From contig NZ_CP032677.1 of the NCBI RefSeq assembly GCF_003627215.1, positions 4,345,501 through 4,409,500 of the forward strand: 64,000 bases of DNA, given 5' to 3'. Made by a program: the position numbers and the translations under genes. Under the pieces are notes generated by a model. The model was not told the DNA's origin. It saw nothing but the letters and a program-made list of their open reading frames with translations, and did not search any database. Shown one piece after another: positions 46,901 through 56,589 of this stretch (the stretch's first letter is position 1; every line of letters starts with the position of its first letter). The stretch is from Pseudomonas sp. Leaf58. GTDB taxonomy: Bacteria; Pseudomonadota; Gammaproteobacteria; Pseudomonadales; Pseudomonadaceae.

Positions 46901-47033
46901 CAGCCGCTTTGACATCGGTACGGTGATTGCCACCGGGATGTCGATCGGCACGCTGTTTACCCTGTTTGTGCTGCCCTGTATCTACACCTTGCTGGCGCAC
47001 AAGGCGAAAGCCAAGGAAGCCGCTATAGCCTGA
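43989..47033 (+). CDS. mexW: RND multidrug efflux transporter, MexW-like
   Basis: The 1014-residue inner-membrane pump has 12 helices, two large periplasmic loops, and the proton-relay Asp pair in IGLVVDDAIVVVENIHRHM. It starts MAFTDPFIRRPVLASVVSLLI, the MexW/MexK group rather than MexB/MexF. It pumps drugs from the inner membrane outward. It is coupled to the mexV gene (12-base gap) and ends at a strong terminator. Confidence 0.9.
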   Translation: MAFTDPFIRRPVLASVVSLLILLLGFQAWNKLQIRQYPQMENALITVTTAYPGANAETIQGYITQPLQQSLASAEGIDYMTSVSRQNFSIISIYARIGADSDRLFTELLAKANEVRNKLPQNAEDPVLSKEAADASALMYLSFYSKEMSNPQITDYLSRVIQPKLATLPGMAEAEILGNQVFAMRIWLDPVKLAGFGLSATDVTNAVRRYNFLSAAGEVKGEYVVTSINASTELKSAEAFAALPVKTSGDSRVLLGDVARVEMGAENYDTVSSFDGTPSVYIGIKATPAANPLEVIKEVRRIMPELESQLPSALKVSIAYDATLFIQASIDEVIKTLGEAVLIVIVVVFLFLGALRSVLIPVVTIPLSMIGVLFFMQMMGYSLNLLTLLAMVLAIGLVVDDAIVVVENIHRHMEEGKSPFDAALEGAGEIAMPVVSMTITLAAVYAPIGFLTGLTGALFKEFALTLAGAVIISGIVALTLSPMMCALLLRQEHNPKGLAHRLDLLFERLKVRYQRLLHTTLDSRPVVLVFAVIILCLIPVLLKFTQNELAPNEDQGVIFMMSSSPQTANLDYLNAYTDEFTPLFKAFPEYYSSFQINGFNGVQTGIGGFLLKPWNERERTQMELLPLVQAKLEEIGGLQIFGFNLPSLPGTGQGLPFQFVVNTAGDYPALLDVAQRIKARAQESGKFAFLDIDLAFDKPEVVVDIDRAKAAQMGVSMDTLGSTLATLLGEAEINRFTLEGRSYKVIAQVERPYRDNPGWLNNYYVKNDQGQLLPLSTLITLTDRARPRQLNQFQQLNSAIIQGVPMVSLGEALQTVQAIAREEAPEGFAFDYAGVARQYVQEGSALWVTFGLALAIIFLVLAAQFESFRDPLVILVTVPLSICGALLPLFLGISSMNIYTQVGLVTLIGLISKHGILIVEFANQLQEEMGLSVREAIEEAAAIRLRPVLMTTAAMVFGMVPLILATGAGAVSRFDIGTVIATGMSIGTLFTLFVLPCIYTLLAHKAKAKEAAIA

Positions 47034-47040
47034 CCCAGCC

Positions 47041-47056
47041 TTTTCGCGGGCAAGGC
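47041..47056. repeat. REP fragment
   Basis: TTTTCGCGGGCAAGGC is one half of a type 1 REP, directly after the mexW stop. Confidence 0.55.
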
Positions 47057-47066
47057 AGACGCAAAA

Positions 47067-47104
47067 AAGCCAGAGGCCCCGCAATCGCGAGGCCTCTGGC
47101 TTTT
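47067..47104. terminator. Bidirectional terminator between mexW and the inaA operon
   Basis: Stem AAGCCAGAGGCC / GGCCTCTGGCTT with A6 on the left and T4 on the right serves both converging transcripts. Confidence 0.9.
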
Positions 47105-47119
47105 CTACCTACACCGGGC

Positions 47120-47353
47120 TCAACCGAATGGCCGCAACCCTTGGCGCATACCGAACAGGAACAGCAACAGGTCCTGGTCCGGCGCGACATTGGCCTGTTG
47201 CTGCGGTTTCACTTCCCGCGGCAGGGCACACTGGTCGGCCATTTCAGCCTTGCTGAACACTGTTGGCCTCGGCTCTTCCCAGGCAGCCACCGCCACGGTG
47301 GTCACCGCCAGGCCTACTACCAGGAACAAAGCTCGAGCTATTTCTAGTTTCAT
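47120..47353 (-). CDS. Small exported protein (77 aa), last gene of a ColR-linked operon
   Basis: The product begins MKLEIARALFLVVGLAVTTVAVAAWEEP, a signal peptide with a likely cleavage after VAVAA or AVA-AW. The mature 50-residue part (PTVFSKAEMADQCALPREVKPQQQANV...) has one cysteine and no known domain. Its ATG overlaps the stop of the inaA gene (ATGA), so it is surely translated with it. In P. putida the corresponding gene belongs to a ColR-controlled operon as I recall. Confidence 0.75.
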   Translation of the reverse strand: MKLEIARALFLVVGLAVTTVAVAAWEEPRPTVFSKAEMADQCALPREVKPQQQANVAPDQDLLLFLFGMRQGLRPFG

Positions 47354-48051
47354 CGCTCTAACCCTTTGACAGCGCTGCCAAACGCCATCTGGTAAAAATA
47401 GAGCAAGGTCTGCCACTCGGTGTCGTTCAACGACGAATGGCGGCGCAACTGGCGCAGGTCGTTACCCGCCGCGCGCTGGCAGCTGATGCGCCGCCGGCAC
47501 TTCTCCAGGTCCAGCAGTGCCACCTCGACCCGAGCCTGCTCGCCCTCGCCAATCACCTTGATGAATACGTGCTTGCCATACAGGCAGCCGTGCTGCCAAT
47601 GCCCCAGGTGCATGCGCGCCAGGTTGTCCGCCAGGTCCTTGAGCATGCGCTCGTGCACCACCTGCGGGTAACGCTCACGGGCACCTTCGGCATGCCAGGT
47701 GTCGAGTTCGATGAAGCCGTCGAGGGCTTCACTCACCAGCAGCGCACGCCACTGGTGGTCGGCATCGCGTTCGGCACCACAAAAGACGACGCGCGGGACA
47801 CGTACGCCCAGTTGCTCGAAGCTGTTCAACGCATCGAGTTCACGCAGTACAGTCGGCCGCCCAAAAGGGTGCAGCAGGCTACGGTAGATATGCCCGACCT
47901 GGCGTTTGGCATACAGCAGCTTGCCATTGGCATCGTTAAGCCGTTGCACGCCGCTCTCACCACCGCGCCGCTGGTTCGGCTCCTCGACCCACTCGCCCTG
48001 CTGGCGCCAGTAAAAATCGAACCGCGACTCCCCACTCTGGGCTACAGCCAT
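47350..48051 (-). CDS. inaA: InaA-family lipopolysaccharide kinase-like protein
   Basis: The 233-residue protein is a kinase-fold member of the InaA/Kdo-kinase group (LLHPFGRPTVLRELDALNSFEQLGVRVPRVVFCG; HLGHWQHGCLYGKHVFIKV; LLDLEKCRRR with the likely metal Asp). It may phosphorylate LPS core or a related lipid sugar. ATG 48051 after AAGGGG is preferred to TTG 48054. It lies 6 bases after the methyltransferase gene and overlaps the small-protein gene. Confidence 0.85.
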   Translation of the reverse strand: MAVAQSGESRFDFYWRQQGEWVEEPNQRRGGESGVQRLNDANGKLLYAKRQVGHIYRSLLHPFGRPTVLRELDALNSFEQLGVRVPRVVFCGAERDADHQWRALLVSEALDGFIELDTWHAEGARERYPQVVHERMLKDLADNLARMHLGHWQHGCLYGKHVFIKVIGEGEQARVEVALLDLEKCRRRISCQRAAGNDLRQLRRHSSLNDTEWQTLLYFYQMAFGSAVKGLER

Positions 48052-48057
48052 CAAACA

Positions 48058-48738
48058 CTACCCCTTGCGTAATACATAGACCCGCCACATGGCATAGAAC
48101 GGCAGGAAGTCGAGGCGTTCCTGGATTCTAAAGCCGGCAGCCCTGAATTCTTCTTCGACCGTGTTGGCCGGTAACACGAAACGGTTCTGGAAATTTTCCT
48201 GCTCGGCCTTGGCACTGCGGCGACGCTCGAGCTTTTTCCGGCGCCAGGCCTTGAAGTTGCCATCCACCCACAGTGACAGGATCACACTATCACGGCTAAC
48301 TCGTTGAAATTCCGAAAGAATTGTCTTTCTGTGCGCGGCTTCGCCAATGTGGTGGAACAGGCGCATGCAGAAAATGCTATCCACCGAATTGTCCGGTAAG
48401 TCGATGGCAAACGCCGAAGTTTGCAAAGGGCGTACCCGGGCTACCACCTCTGGCGGTTGTGCACTGCACGCTGTCTCGATCATCGCCTCGGAGTTATCGG
48501 CGCCGATGATCACCCGATTGGGCTTTTCTGCCAGCAGTGGCCAGAAACGACCGGCGCCGCACGGCAGGTCAAGGACCAGGCCAGGCTCCCCGGCCAAAGC
48601 CAGGGCGCGCCGCGCCAGCTGCTCATCGCGCTTGTGGGAAAGGCGACGGGCCAACCCATCCTGGTGCTTGAGGAAGTACTCGCGCGCATGTTCTTTGTCG
48701 TACTTCTCGGAAAATTCAAGCTTGATGGGGCTACGCAT
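48058..48738 (-). CDS. SAM-dependent methyltransferase (class I)
   Basis: The 226-residue enzyme has the SAM-binding motif I LVLDLPCGAGRFWPLL, motif II GADNSEAMI and FCMRLFHHIGEAAHRKTIL. The substrate is unknown; the neighbouring LPS-kinase-like gene hints at an envelope component. It is the first gene of the three-gene operon and has a near-perfect ColR box upstream. Confidence 0.88.
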   Translation of the reverse strand: MRSPIKLEFSEKYDKEHAREYFLKHQDGLARRLSHKRDEQLARRALALAGEPGLVLDLPCGAGRFWPLLAEKPNRVIIGADNSEAMIETACSAQPPEVVARVRPLQTSAFAIDLPDNSVDSIFCMRLFHHIGEAAHRKTILSEFQRVSRDSVILSLWVDGNFKAWRRKKLERRRSAKAEQENFQNRFVLPANTVEEEFRAAGFRIQERLDFLPFYAMWRVYVLRKG

Positions 48739-48804
48739 TGGGCATCTCCTGAGTCCATTCCGCCCACCTTAGGTAAGCAAGCGTTGGAATCAGGTCATGC
48801 CAAT

Positions 48805-48820
48805 GTGAAAAATATGTTAA
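48805..48820 (-). promoter_or_regulatory. ColR binding motif upstream of methyltransferase-inaA operon
   Basis: On the minus strand the sequence TTAACATATTTTTCAC fits the published ColR motif YYNASNNYTTTTTSAC at 15 of 16 positions. It lies about 65 bases before the methyltransferase start. ColR activates the corresponding operon in P. putida. Confidence 0.75.
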
Positions 48821-48845
48821 GTGCCGGATGACCCGTTACAACTCA

Positions 48846-50156
48846 TTACTCAGCCAAAGCCTGTGAACTGCTCTTGGCGACGGTACTGCTCAGGTCTACG
48901 TGGAAACGACAGCCGTGCGGCAACGTTGATGTCAGGGTGACACGCCAGCCTTGGTCGTCGCAGATACGCTGCACTAGCGACAGGCCCAGGCCCAGTCCCT
49001 CACCGCGCCGCCCATCACCGCGCACAAACGGGCGGAACATCGCCTCGCGTTGCTCTTCAGGGATGCCCACGCCGCTGTCTTCGACGATGAAACCGTTGGC
49101 TTCCAGGCTCAGGCGGATGTAGCCACTGTCGGTATAGTGCGCGGCATTGCGCAGCAAGTTGCCCATTACCGACTGCAGGAAGGTGGCGTTGTATAGCACC
49201 GGGCTGGCACTGACGCGGCCATCGAAATACAAGGTCAGGCCCTTCTGCTCGATGGTGTCGCGCCAGACACCGACGAGTTCGTCAGCCACTTCGCGCAGGG
49301 TAGCCCGCGAAGCCACCGCGCCCTCGTCGCGTTGTGCCCGGGCCAGCATCAGGAAGGTCTTGACCAGTTCGCGCATCTCTTCGGTAGCCCGCGCCACACG
49401 CTCCACTTGGCTGCGCGAGCGGGCGTCCAGCGTCGTATTCTCCATCAGCAGCTCGCACGAGGTGGCCAGCACCATCAAGGGTGTGCGCAGTTCGTGGCTG
49501 ACATCACTGGTGAACAGCCGCTCGCGGGTCAGTGCGTCACGCAGGCGGCCCAAGGTATCATCGAAGGCTACCGCCAGCTGGCCGACTTCGTCCGCGGCAT
49601 AATCTGGCGCCAGTGGCGGTGCCAGGCCCAGCAACTGGTCACGGTGGCGCACCTGGCGCGCCAGGCGGATCACCGGTGCCATCACCCGACGCGCTACCAG
49701 CCAGCCGAGGATGACCGCCAGCACCAGGCTGAGCACGAAGCCCACCACCACCACCGCAAACAGCAAGCGCTCGCGCTCTTCGAAGTCGCTCTGGTCTTGC
49801 AGCAGCACATAGCGCCGGCCATCGACGATCTCGACCATCGCGTGATACGACAGCTGGTCGCGGAATACCTCGTGGAAACCCCGCTCGAGGTGGCGCAAAT
49901 CCTTGGGCAGCTCGAAATCGTCACGCCCACCGCTGAAATAGAACAGCTGGTCGGGGCGCGGCCGGTGGCTCCAGTCAGTCACGCTGTCCATGCGCAGCAG
50001 GCGCTGCAGGTCACCGCCCAATACCGAGGAAATCAGCCGCTCTTCGATCAGGTGCACAGTGCCGACGATGCCGAAGGCGAAGGCCCCGGCCACCAGCGCG
50101 CTCATCAGGGCAAAGGCGATGATGATGCGCTGGGCAAGGCTTTGCTTAAACTCCAT
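48846..50156 (-). CDS. colS: Sensor histidine kinase ColS
   Basis: The 436-residue kinase has two membrane helices (about 11-34 and 133-155) around a short periplasmic loop. The loop bears the ExxE metal site at residues 126-129, with E38, E96 and H105 also present: the Zn/Fe-sensing pattern described for ColS. HAMP, HisKA (SDVSHELRTPL) and ATPase motifs follow. ATG 50156 is preferred; it overlaps colR by 11 bases. It senses excess zinc, iron and other metals and activates ColR. Confidence 0.93.
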   Translation of the reverse strand: MEFKQSLAQRIIIAFALMSALVAGAFAFGIVGTVHLIEERLISSVLGGDLQRLLRMDSVTDWSHRPRPDQLFYFSGGRDDFELPKDLRHLERGFHEVFRDQLSYHAMVEIVDGRRYVLLQDQSDFEERERLLFAVVVVGFVLSLVLAVILGWLVARRVMAPVIRLARQVRHRDQLLGLAPPLAPDYAADEVGQLAVAFDDTLGRLRDALTRERLFTSDVSHELRTPLMVLATSCELLMENTTLDARSRSQVERVARATEEMRELVKTFLMLARAQRDEGAVASRATLREVADELVGVWRDTIEQKGLTLYFDGRVSASPVLYNATFLQSVMGNLLRNAAHYTDSGYIRLSLEANGFIVEDSGVGIPEEQREAMFRPFVRGDGRRGEGLGLGLSLVQRICDDQGWRVTLTSTLPHGCRFHVDLSSTVAKSSSQALAE

Positions 50157-50829
50157 CGCGGCCCTCGGCGAGGCGATAGCCGACGCCATGGACGGTATGC
50201 AGCAGAGGCTTTTCGAACGGTTTGTCGATCACTTGGCGCAGTTGGTGCACGTGGCTGCGCAGGCTGTCGCTGTCGGGGCAGTCATCGCCCCACAGGGCTT
50301 CTTCCAGCACTTCGCGGCGCAATACGTGCGGGCTTTTTTGCATCAGCACCGCCAGCAGCTTGAGGCCGACTGGGTTGAGCTTGAGCAGGCGCCCCTGGCG
50401 GGTGACCTCGAGGGTATCGAGGTCGTAGCTGAGGTCGGCCACCTGCAAGGTACGCCGCCCGCCGCCCTGGGCACGGCGCAGCACCGCTTCGATACGCGCG
50501 GCCAGCTCCGACAGGGCGAAGGGTTTGAGCAGGTAATCGTCGGCTCCCGAACGGAAGCCTTGCAGGCGGTCGTCCAGTTGGTCGCGGGCGGTGAGCATGA
50601 TCACCGGCGTGTCGCGGCGGGCGTCTTCGCGTAGGCGCTTGCACAGGGTGTAGCCATCAATGCCGGGCAGCATGATGTCGAGCACGATCAGATCGTAGTG
50701 CTCGGTGGCCGCCAGGTGCAGGCCGGACAGGCCATCTTGGGCGCAGTCTACGGTGTAGCCCTTCATGCCTAGGTAATCGGCCAGGTTGGCCAGGATATCG
50801 CGGTTGTCTTCAACCAAAAGAATGCGCAT
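50146..50829 (-). CDS. colR: Response regulator ColR
   Basis: The 227-residue OmpR-type regulator has a receiver domain with the acceptor Asp51 (YDLIVLDIMLPGIDG) and a winged-helix domain (VTRQGRLLKLNPVGLKLLAVLMQ). ColR protects the membrane from metals and phenol by controlling envelope genes. AGGAG stands before ATG 50829, and longer frames are ignored. It is co-transcribed with colS and divergent from a PAP2 gene that bears a ColR box. Confidence 0.95.
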   Translation of the reverse strand: MRILLVEDNRDILANLADYLGMKGYTVDCAQDGLSGLHLAATEHYDLIVLDIMLPGIDGYTLCKRLREDARRDTPVIMLTARDQLDDRLQGFRSGADDYLLKPFALSELAARIEAVLRRAQGGGRRTLQVADLSYDLDTLEVTRQGRLLKLNPVGLKLLAVLMQKSPHVLRREVLEEALWGDDCPDSDSLRSHVHQLRQVIDKPFEKPLLHTVHGVGYRLAEGRDGV

Positions 50830-50927
50830 CGGTTTCTCCTGTGCGGCGCTTCTCGCTGTGGTGCGCGGCAGGCGCAGCTTAAGGCCTATGCTTGCACGCT
50901 GCCAGCCCCAAGGAAAATTCACCGGAC

Positions 50928-50943
50928 TTGACGGTTTTTTCAC
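50928..50943 (+). promoter_or_regulatory. ColR binding motif upstream of PAP2 gene
   Basis: TTGACGGTTTTTTCAC fits YYNASNNYTTTTTSAC at all 16 positions, 70 bases before the PAP2 start, in the colR-PAP2 divergent gap. It predicts direct ColR control of the phosphatase gene. Confidence 0.82.
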
Positions 50944-51012
50944 TGATCCTTCACGGACACAGGATAGCGGGAGGCCGACAATGCCCGATCTTTTTCCCAC
51001 CCTGGAGCCGCC

Positions 51013-51741
51013 ATGCAGCAACGAACCCGCCCTCGCCCGATTAATTTCTGGCTGTACCTGGGCCTCCCCCTGGCGACTGCACTGGGCTTGGTCCTGCTGG
51101 AACTGACCTCGGTCGACATGGACATTGCCAATCTATTCTTCGACCCTGCTGCCGGGCAGTTCATTGGCCGCCACAGCTATTTGCTGGAAAACATTCTGCA
51201 TGACCGGGTCAAGCAGGGGGTGATTCTGCTGGGAGTGCTGTCGCTGGTGACTTTTGCTGCCAGCTTCTTCTGGAAGCGCCTGTTTGGCTGGCGCCGCGAG
51301 TTGGGTTGCCTGGTGCTGGCACTGGGGCTGTCCACAGCGTTCGTCACGCCACTGAAGAAGGTGACCCAGGTGCAGTGCCCGTGGAGCCTGACCCAGTTTG
51401 GCGGCAGCGAAACCTACAGCAAGTTGCTGGAGCCACGGCCGGCGACCGACAAGCCCGGGTTGTGCTGGCCGGGCGGGCATGCAGCGACGGGGTTCTGCCT
51501 GTTCGGCCTGTTCTTCATGCTGCGTGACCGCAAGCCGCGGCTGGCGCGGGTGGCGTTGACGGTGGCCTTTGTCGCCGGGTCGGTGCTGTCGCTGGGGCGG
51601 ATGATGCAAGGCGCGCATTTCCTCTCGCACAACGTCTGGACGGCGGTGTTCTGCTGGTTGATCGGGTTGGGCTCGTATTACCTGGTTCTGTATCGCCGAG
51701 GGATGGTGGAAGCGCCAGCCGCCGAACGTAGCGTCGCCTAA
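51013..51741 (+). CDS. PAP2-family lipid phosphatase
   Basis: The 242-residue membrane protein has the PAP2 pattern: KKVTQVQCPW region, GHAATGFCLFGLFF (GGHAATG) and the second His block GRMMQGAHFLSHNVW. It probably removes a phosphate from a lipid such as lipid A or undecaprenyl pyrophosphate; ColR regulation argues for LPS remodelling. It is the gene beside colR with a matching ColR site. Confidence 0.87.
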   Translation: MQQRTRPRPINFWLYLGLPLATALGLVLLELTSVDMDIANLFFDPAAGQFIGRHSYLLENILHDRVKQGVILLGVLSLVTFAASFFWKRLFGWRRELGCLVLALGLSTAFVTPLKKVTQVQCPWSLTQFGGSETYSKLLEPRPATDKPGLCWPGGHAATGFCLFGLFFMLRDRKPRLARVALTVAFVAGSVLSLGRMMQGAHFLSHNVWTAVFCWLIGLGSYYLVLYRRGMVEAPAAERSVA

Positions 51742-51786
51742 GCCAGGGGCCGCTTTGCGGCCCCATTGGCCCTAACAAGGCAAACG

Positions 51787-51820
51787 AAAAAGCCCCGGTT
51801 CTCACGAACCGGGGCTTTTT
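51787..51820. terminator. Bidirectional terminator, PAP2 / groEL
   Basis: AGCCCCGGTT / AACCGGGGCT stem with loop CTCACG, A4 on the left and T5 on the right. A GGGGCCGC-TTT-GCGGCCCC hairpin lies just before it at 51745-51764. Confidence 0.92.
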
Positions 51821-51844
51821 CATGGTGCAGGGGGTAAGGCTGGC

Positions 51845-53494
<1,650 letters not shown>

Positions 53495-53536
53495 TTAATC
53501 CTTGGAATTCTTTGGAGTAACGGGAAGTCGGGGAAA

Positions 53537-53830
53537 TCAGCCTTCGATAACGGCGAGGATTTCGTTTTCGGCCATGACCAGCAGGTCTTCGCCATCGACT
53601 TTCACGGTGTTGCTGCCCGAGTAAGGGCCGAAAACCACTTTGTCACCGACTTTAACGGCCAGCGCACGTACTTCGCCGTTTTCCAGAACGCGACCGGTGC
53701 CAACAGCAACGATTTCGCCGCGGTTTGGTTTTTCAGCGGCCGAACCCGGCAGGACGATACCGCCAGCGGTTTTCGATTCTTCTTCGCTGCGACGGATGAC
53801 TACGCGGTCATGCAGAGGACGAAGCTTCAT
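53537..53830 (-). CDS. groS: Co-chaperonin GroES
   Basis: The 97-residue protein [21 protein letters not shown] ... VLAVIEG is full-length GroES with the mobile loop [16 protein letters not shown]. It caps GroEL. A GGGAGAG site precedes ATG 53830; the longer frame to 53983 is not used. Confidence 0.97.
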   Translation of the reverse strand: MKLRPLHDRVVIRRSEEESKTAGGIVLPGSAAEKPNRGEIVAVGTGRVLENGEVRALAVKVGDKVVFGPYSGSNTVKVDGEDLLVMAENEILAVIEG

Positions 53831-53979
53831 TGTCGATCTCTCCCAAATTGTGGTTTTCATCGGCCGGTGTCGACACCGGCGGGTTGAGGCTGTCCGGCGT
53901 TGCCGGAAGGCAGCTCGCACAAGGCGAACCGCCTGAGTCATGACTGGTGTTTCCACCAGAAACCTTGCGGTGACCACAT

Positions 53980-54008
53980 ACATGAGGCCGCCATATTCAA
54001 TTACAAGG
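53980..54008 (-). promoter_or_regulatory. Candidate heat-shock (sigma-32) promoter of groESL
   Basis: On the minus strand, CCTTGTAA (54008-54001) and CCTCATGT (53987-53980) are 13 bases apart, resembling CTTGAAA / CCCCATnT of sigma-32. The distance to groES (about 150 bases) fits a leader. A vegetative promoter is also likely but not clear. Confidence 0.5.
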
Positions 54009-54044
54009 CTTGATATACAAAAAATTTCTTCAAACGGAAAAGGC

Positions 54045-54066
54045 AGGGGCCGCGTGAGCGGCCCCT
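54045..54066 (-). terminator. fxsA terminator
   Basis: AGGGGCCGC / GCGGCCCCT with a four-base loop is followed on the minus strand by GCCTTTTCC. It ends fxsA before the groES promoter. Confidence 0.75.
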
Positions 54067-54072
54067 GGGGTA

Positions 54073-54537
54073 TTACTTGTCGCGGCGCTCGTATTCGCCT
54101 TCGATTACGTTTGGCCGGTGACCGCCGTCGCGCGGTGGCTGTGCCTGGAACGGGTCATCCTGGAACGCACGCTGGCGCATGGCCTGGGCCTCGGCACGCT
54201 GACGCATCTTGCGCGCCGCCAGGTGACGGGTGAATGGCAGCAGGCACAGCAAGCCCAACACGTCGCTGATGAAACCTGGCAGCAACAGCAGGCCACCACC
54301 CACCGCCAGCATCATGCCTTGGAACATATCCTCAGCGGGCAGTTCGCCGCGCTGCAGGCTTTCACGGGCGCGCAGTGCGGTGGCCAGCCCCGCCACGCGC
54401 ATTACCAGCACGCCTAGTGCGGAGCCGGCGATGATCAGCAATAGCGCCGGAAAGAAACCGATGGCGGCGCTGACCTTCACGAAGACGAACAGCTCCAGCA
54501 CAGGAAACAGGAGAAACAACAGTAGAAAAGCACGCAT
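54073..54537 (-). CDS. fxsA: FxsA-family membrane protein
   Basis: The 154-residue protein has three or four membrane helices ([43 protein letters not shown]... is split by glycine-rich turns) and the FxsA core [22 protein letters not shown]. Relatives affect phage F-exclusion in E. coli but the general role is unknown. The tail is charged. ATG 54537 is preferred over TTG 54540. It is upstream of groES, as in other pseudomonads. Confidence 0.88.
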   Translation of the reverse strand: MRAFLLLFLLFPVLELFVFVKVSAAIGFFPALLLIIAGSALGVLVMRVAGLATALRARESLQRGELPAEDMFQGMMLAVGGGLLLLPGFISDVLGLLCLLPFTRHLAARKMRQRAEAQAMRQRAFQDDPFQAQPPRDGGHRPNVIEGEYERRDK

Positions 54538-54604
54538 CAAAGCATTCCTCGTCGGAAGAAAACCTTCCTATAAGACCAACAAATGGATGCGTGCGCTCGG
54601 TTTT

Positions 54605-55336
54605 TCAACCCTCAACGTCAGTCGCAATTGGCCACTGGTCGGCGCGCGCTAGCAAAACCAAGGCTTCACGCACTTGTGTCGGCGTGTTGCAAGTAGCCGG
54701 GAAAGGCAACCAGTGTACTGCCTGGCCAATGCGCAGGTGCATGCCCTCGCTGTCCACCCCGGCCATCTGCGCCGGCACGTGGCGTGGCAGGTCGGTGAGT
54801 TCGACGTAGTGGGCAATGGCGTTGGCGTGGTCACTGTTCATGTGTTCGACCATGCTCGCCTCGGCCTTGCCAGCGAACGGGTTGGCAAGGGTTACCTGGT
54901 CCAGCCAGTGGATCGCGCCGAAGCCGCCGATGTAGCGGTGGCGCACCGGCTGCAGCACCCAGAAGTCGAAGTCGTGGGCCTTGTGGTAGTTGGCTGCGTC
55001 CGGGAAATAGCGGTAGTAGCGTTCGGCAGCGGCCTCGATGGCAGCCTCCTCCACCAGCTTGTGTGCCTTGGCCATTACCGTCAGGCGCCCCACGGCCTGC
55101 ACATCCTCGGCCTCGCGCTCGCCTACCAGCAACGAGCACTTGGGGTCTTGCTGCAGGTTGTGGGTGTGCTGGGCGATGCGGCTGATGAGGATCAGCGGGT
55201 TGCCCTGAGCATCCAGGCAGTACGGCACGACCGAGCCGAAGGGGTAGCCGGGCATCGACTTGGAATGGGTCGAGAGCACGCCGCGGTATTCCTTTAGCAG
55301 CAGTTCCCGGGCGGGACGGATGGCATTGGTACTCAC
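54605..55336 (-). CDS. HugZ-like pyridoxamine-oxidase-fold protein with DUF2470
   Basis: The 243-residue protein has a split-barrel flavin/heme domain (GVLSTHSKSMPGYPFGSVVPYCLDAQGNPLILIS) and a C-terminal DUF2470 (MVEHMNSDHANAIAHYVELTD). This is the layout of HugZ heme oxygenase and related proteins; heme degradation is plausible but not shown. The start is probably GTG 55336 with AGGAG 8 bases before; an earlier frame start at 55399 lacks one. Confidence 0.82.
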   Translation of the reverse strand: MSTNAIRPARELLLKEYRGVLSTHSKSMPGYPFGSVVPYCLDAQGNPLILISRIAQHTHNLQQDPKCSLLVGEREAEDVQAVGRLTVMAKAHKLVEEAAIEAAAERYYRYFPDAANYHKAHDFDFWVLQPVRHRYIGGFGAIHWLDQVTLANPFAGKAEASMVEHMNSDHANAIAHYVELTDLPRHVPAQMAGVDSEGMHLRIGQAVHWLPFPATCNTPTQVREALVLLARADQWPIATDVEG

Positions 55337-55426
55337 TGAGAGTGCTCCTGGCGGCAAACTGGAAGGCCACAAGATAAGCATTATGAGTACCAGTGCCAAT
55401 GGGGCTGCTGCGCAGCCCCAAAAGAA

Positions 55427-56437
55427 TTACCAGGTGACGCCAAAGCCCGCGGTATACCGGGTCTTGTCCAAGTCGCTCTCACGGGTACCGGTAATGATGT
55501 CCTTCTCCGCCTTGAGGTTGAGCGAGGCCCATTCGGTGACCTTGTAGCGCAGGCCAACCTCGGCATCCAGCGCGTAGTCGGCCACGCCACCCAGTGGCTT
55601 GGCGAATTCGCCGTTGGTAAACAACTGTACGTTCTTGCCGATCAGGTAGCGGGTGTAGTCCCACTTCACCGCTGCGGAATAGAAGTTGTCCTTGGCGCCA
55701 TCCTGGTATTCAAAGTCAGTGCGGTTGAGCAGCGAGCCCAGCGAGAAGGCGCCTAACTCATCGTCCCAAAACTGATAACCCGGGCCGGTACCCACCGTAC
55801 GCTGGCGGGCCAGGTCTTCGATGCGGTCACGCTTGTATTCCGCACGCCCCTGCCAGAACCACTTCTCGGTGAGGAAGCGGTCCAAGGCGTACTCGGCACT
55901 CCAGTTGTCGGTGGTGGTGACGTCGTCCTTGCTCTCGCGGTTGTATTCGCCTTCGGCGTTGTGCCGCCACCGGCCGTGGCGGGCGGTGGTCTTGAAGCCG
56001 ACGTCGTAGTCGTCGGTGTCGTTCTCGGCACGCTTGTAGTCCAGCGCCACGTCGACGTTGCCTTTCCACACAAAGTCCTCTACCAGCGGCTTGGGCTTCA
56101 TGATTTGCTCGATGCTAGCCAGCTCCACGGTCTTCGGCGCCTCGCCATTGGCCAGGGTCACCTTGCCAGGCTCGGCGGCTTTCAGCGACTTGGCCTTCTC
56201 ACCACTGTAGGCGTCTTGCTTGACCAGCATCTCCTGGTCGCTCTCCAGGGTCTGGACCTGTTTCCAGTCCAAGGCGATGGACCCGCCATAGGGCGTTTCC
56301 AGCAGCAGCTTGCCGCCATCGAAAACTTTGATTTTGCCGCTAAGCCGGTCACCGTTCTTCATCCACACGGTATCGGCGAACACCGGGGCGGCGAACAAGA
56401 AAGCAGCGAGCAGGCATAGCGAGGATCTAGAATACAT
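55427..56437 (-). CDS. DUF481 outer-membrane beta-barrel protein
   Basis: The 336-residue protein has a signal peptide (MYSRSSLCLLAAFLFAAPVFA), a short SH3-like N-terminal region (VWMKNGDRLSGKIKVFDGGKLLLETPYGG), and a C-terminal DUF481 barrel with alternating aromatic strands ending in the outer-membrane-type ...GFGVTW. Function is unknown; DUF481 proteins are often salt- or stress-induced porins. It diverges from the alkyltransferase-like gene. Confidence 0.82.
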   Translation of the reverse strand: MYSRSSLCLLAAFLFAAPVFADTVWMKNGDRLSGKIKVFDGGKLLLETPYGGSIALDWKQVQTLESDQEMLVKQDAYSGEKAKSLKAAEPGKVTLANGEAPKTVELASIEQIMKPKPLVEDFVWKGNVDVALDYKRAENDTDDYDVGFKTTARHGRWRHNAEGEYNRESKDDVTTTDNWSAEYALDRFLTEKWFWQGRAEYKRDRIEDLARQRTVGTGPGYQFWDDELGAFSLGSLLNRTDFEYQDGAKDNFYSAAVKWDYTRYLIGKNVQLFTNGEFAKPLGGVADYALDAEVGLRYKVTEWASLNLKAEKDIITGTRESDLDKTRYTAGFGVTW

Positions 56438-56589
56438 AAGCGGACTACGTGTTCGATTCGACGAAAAAAGCCGGGCATTATCCAGATACCGACGACCAGA
56501 GCAAGGACAGACCGGAAGCATGCCGTTGAGTTCAACTCTCATTTGCCACACCGCCGGTCCGGTTTCATCTGCAGCCCTTGGGGGGCCTG

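Noticed and set aside
55396..55425. GGGGCTGC-GCA-GCAGCCCC hairpin as a terminator of the DUF481 gene
   Set aside because: There is a stem of 8 bp but no T run on the minus strand, so I do not call it a rho-independent terminator.
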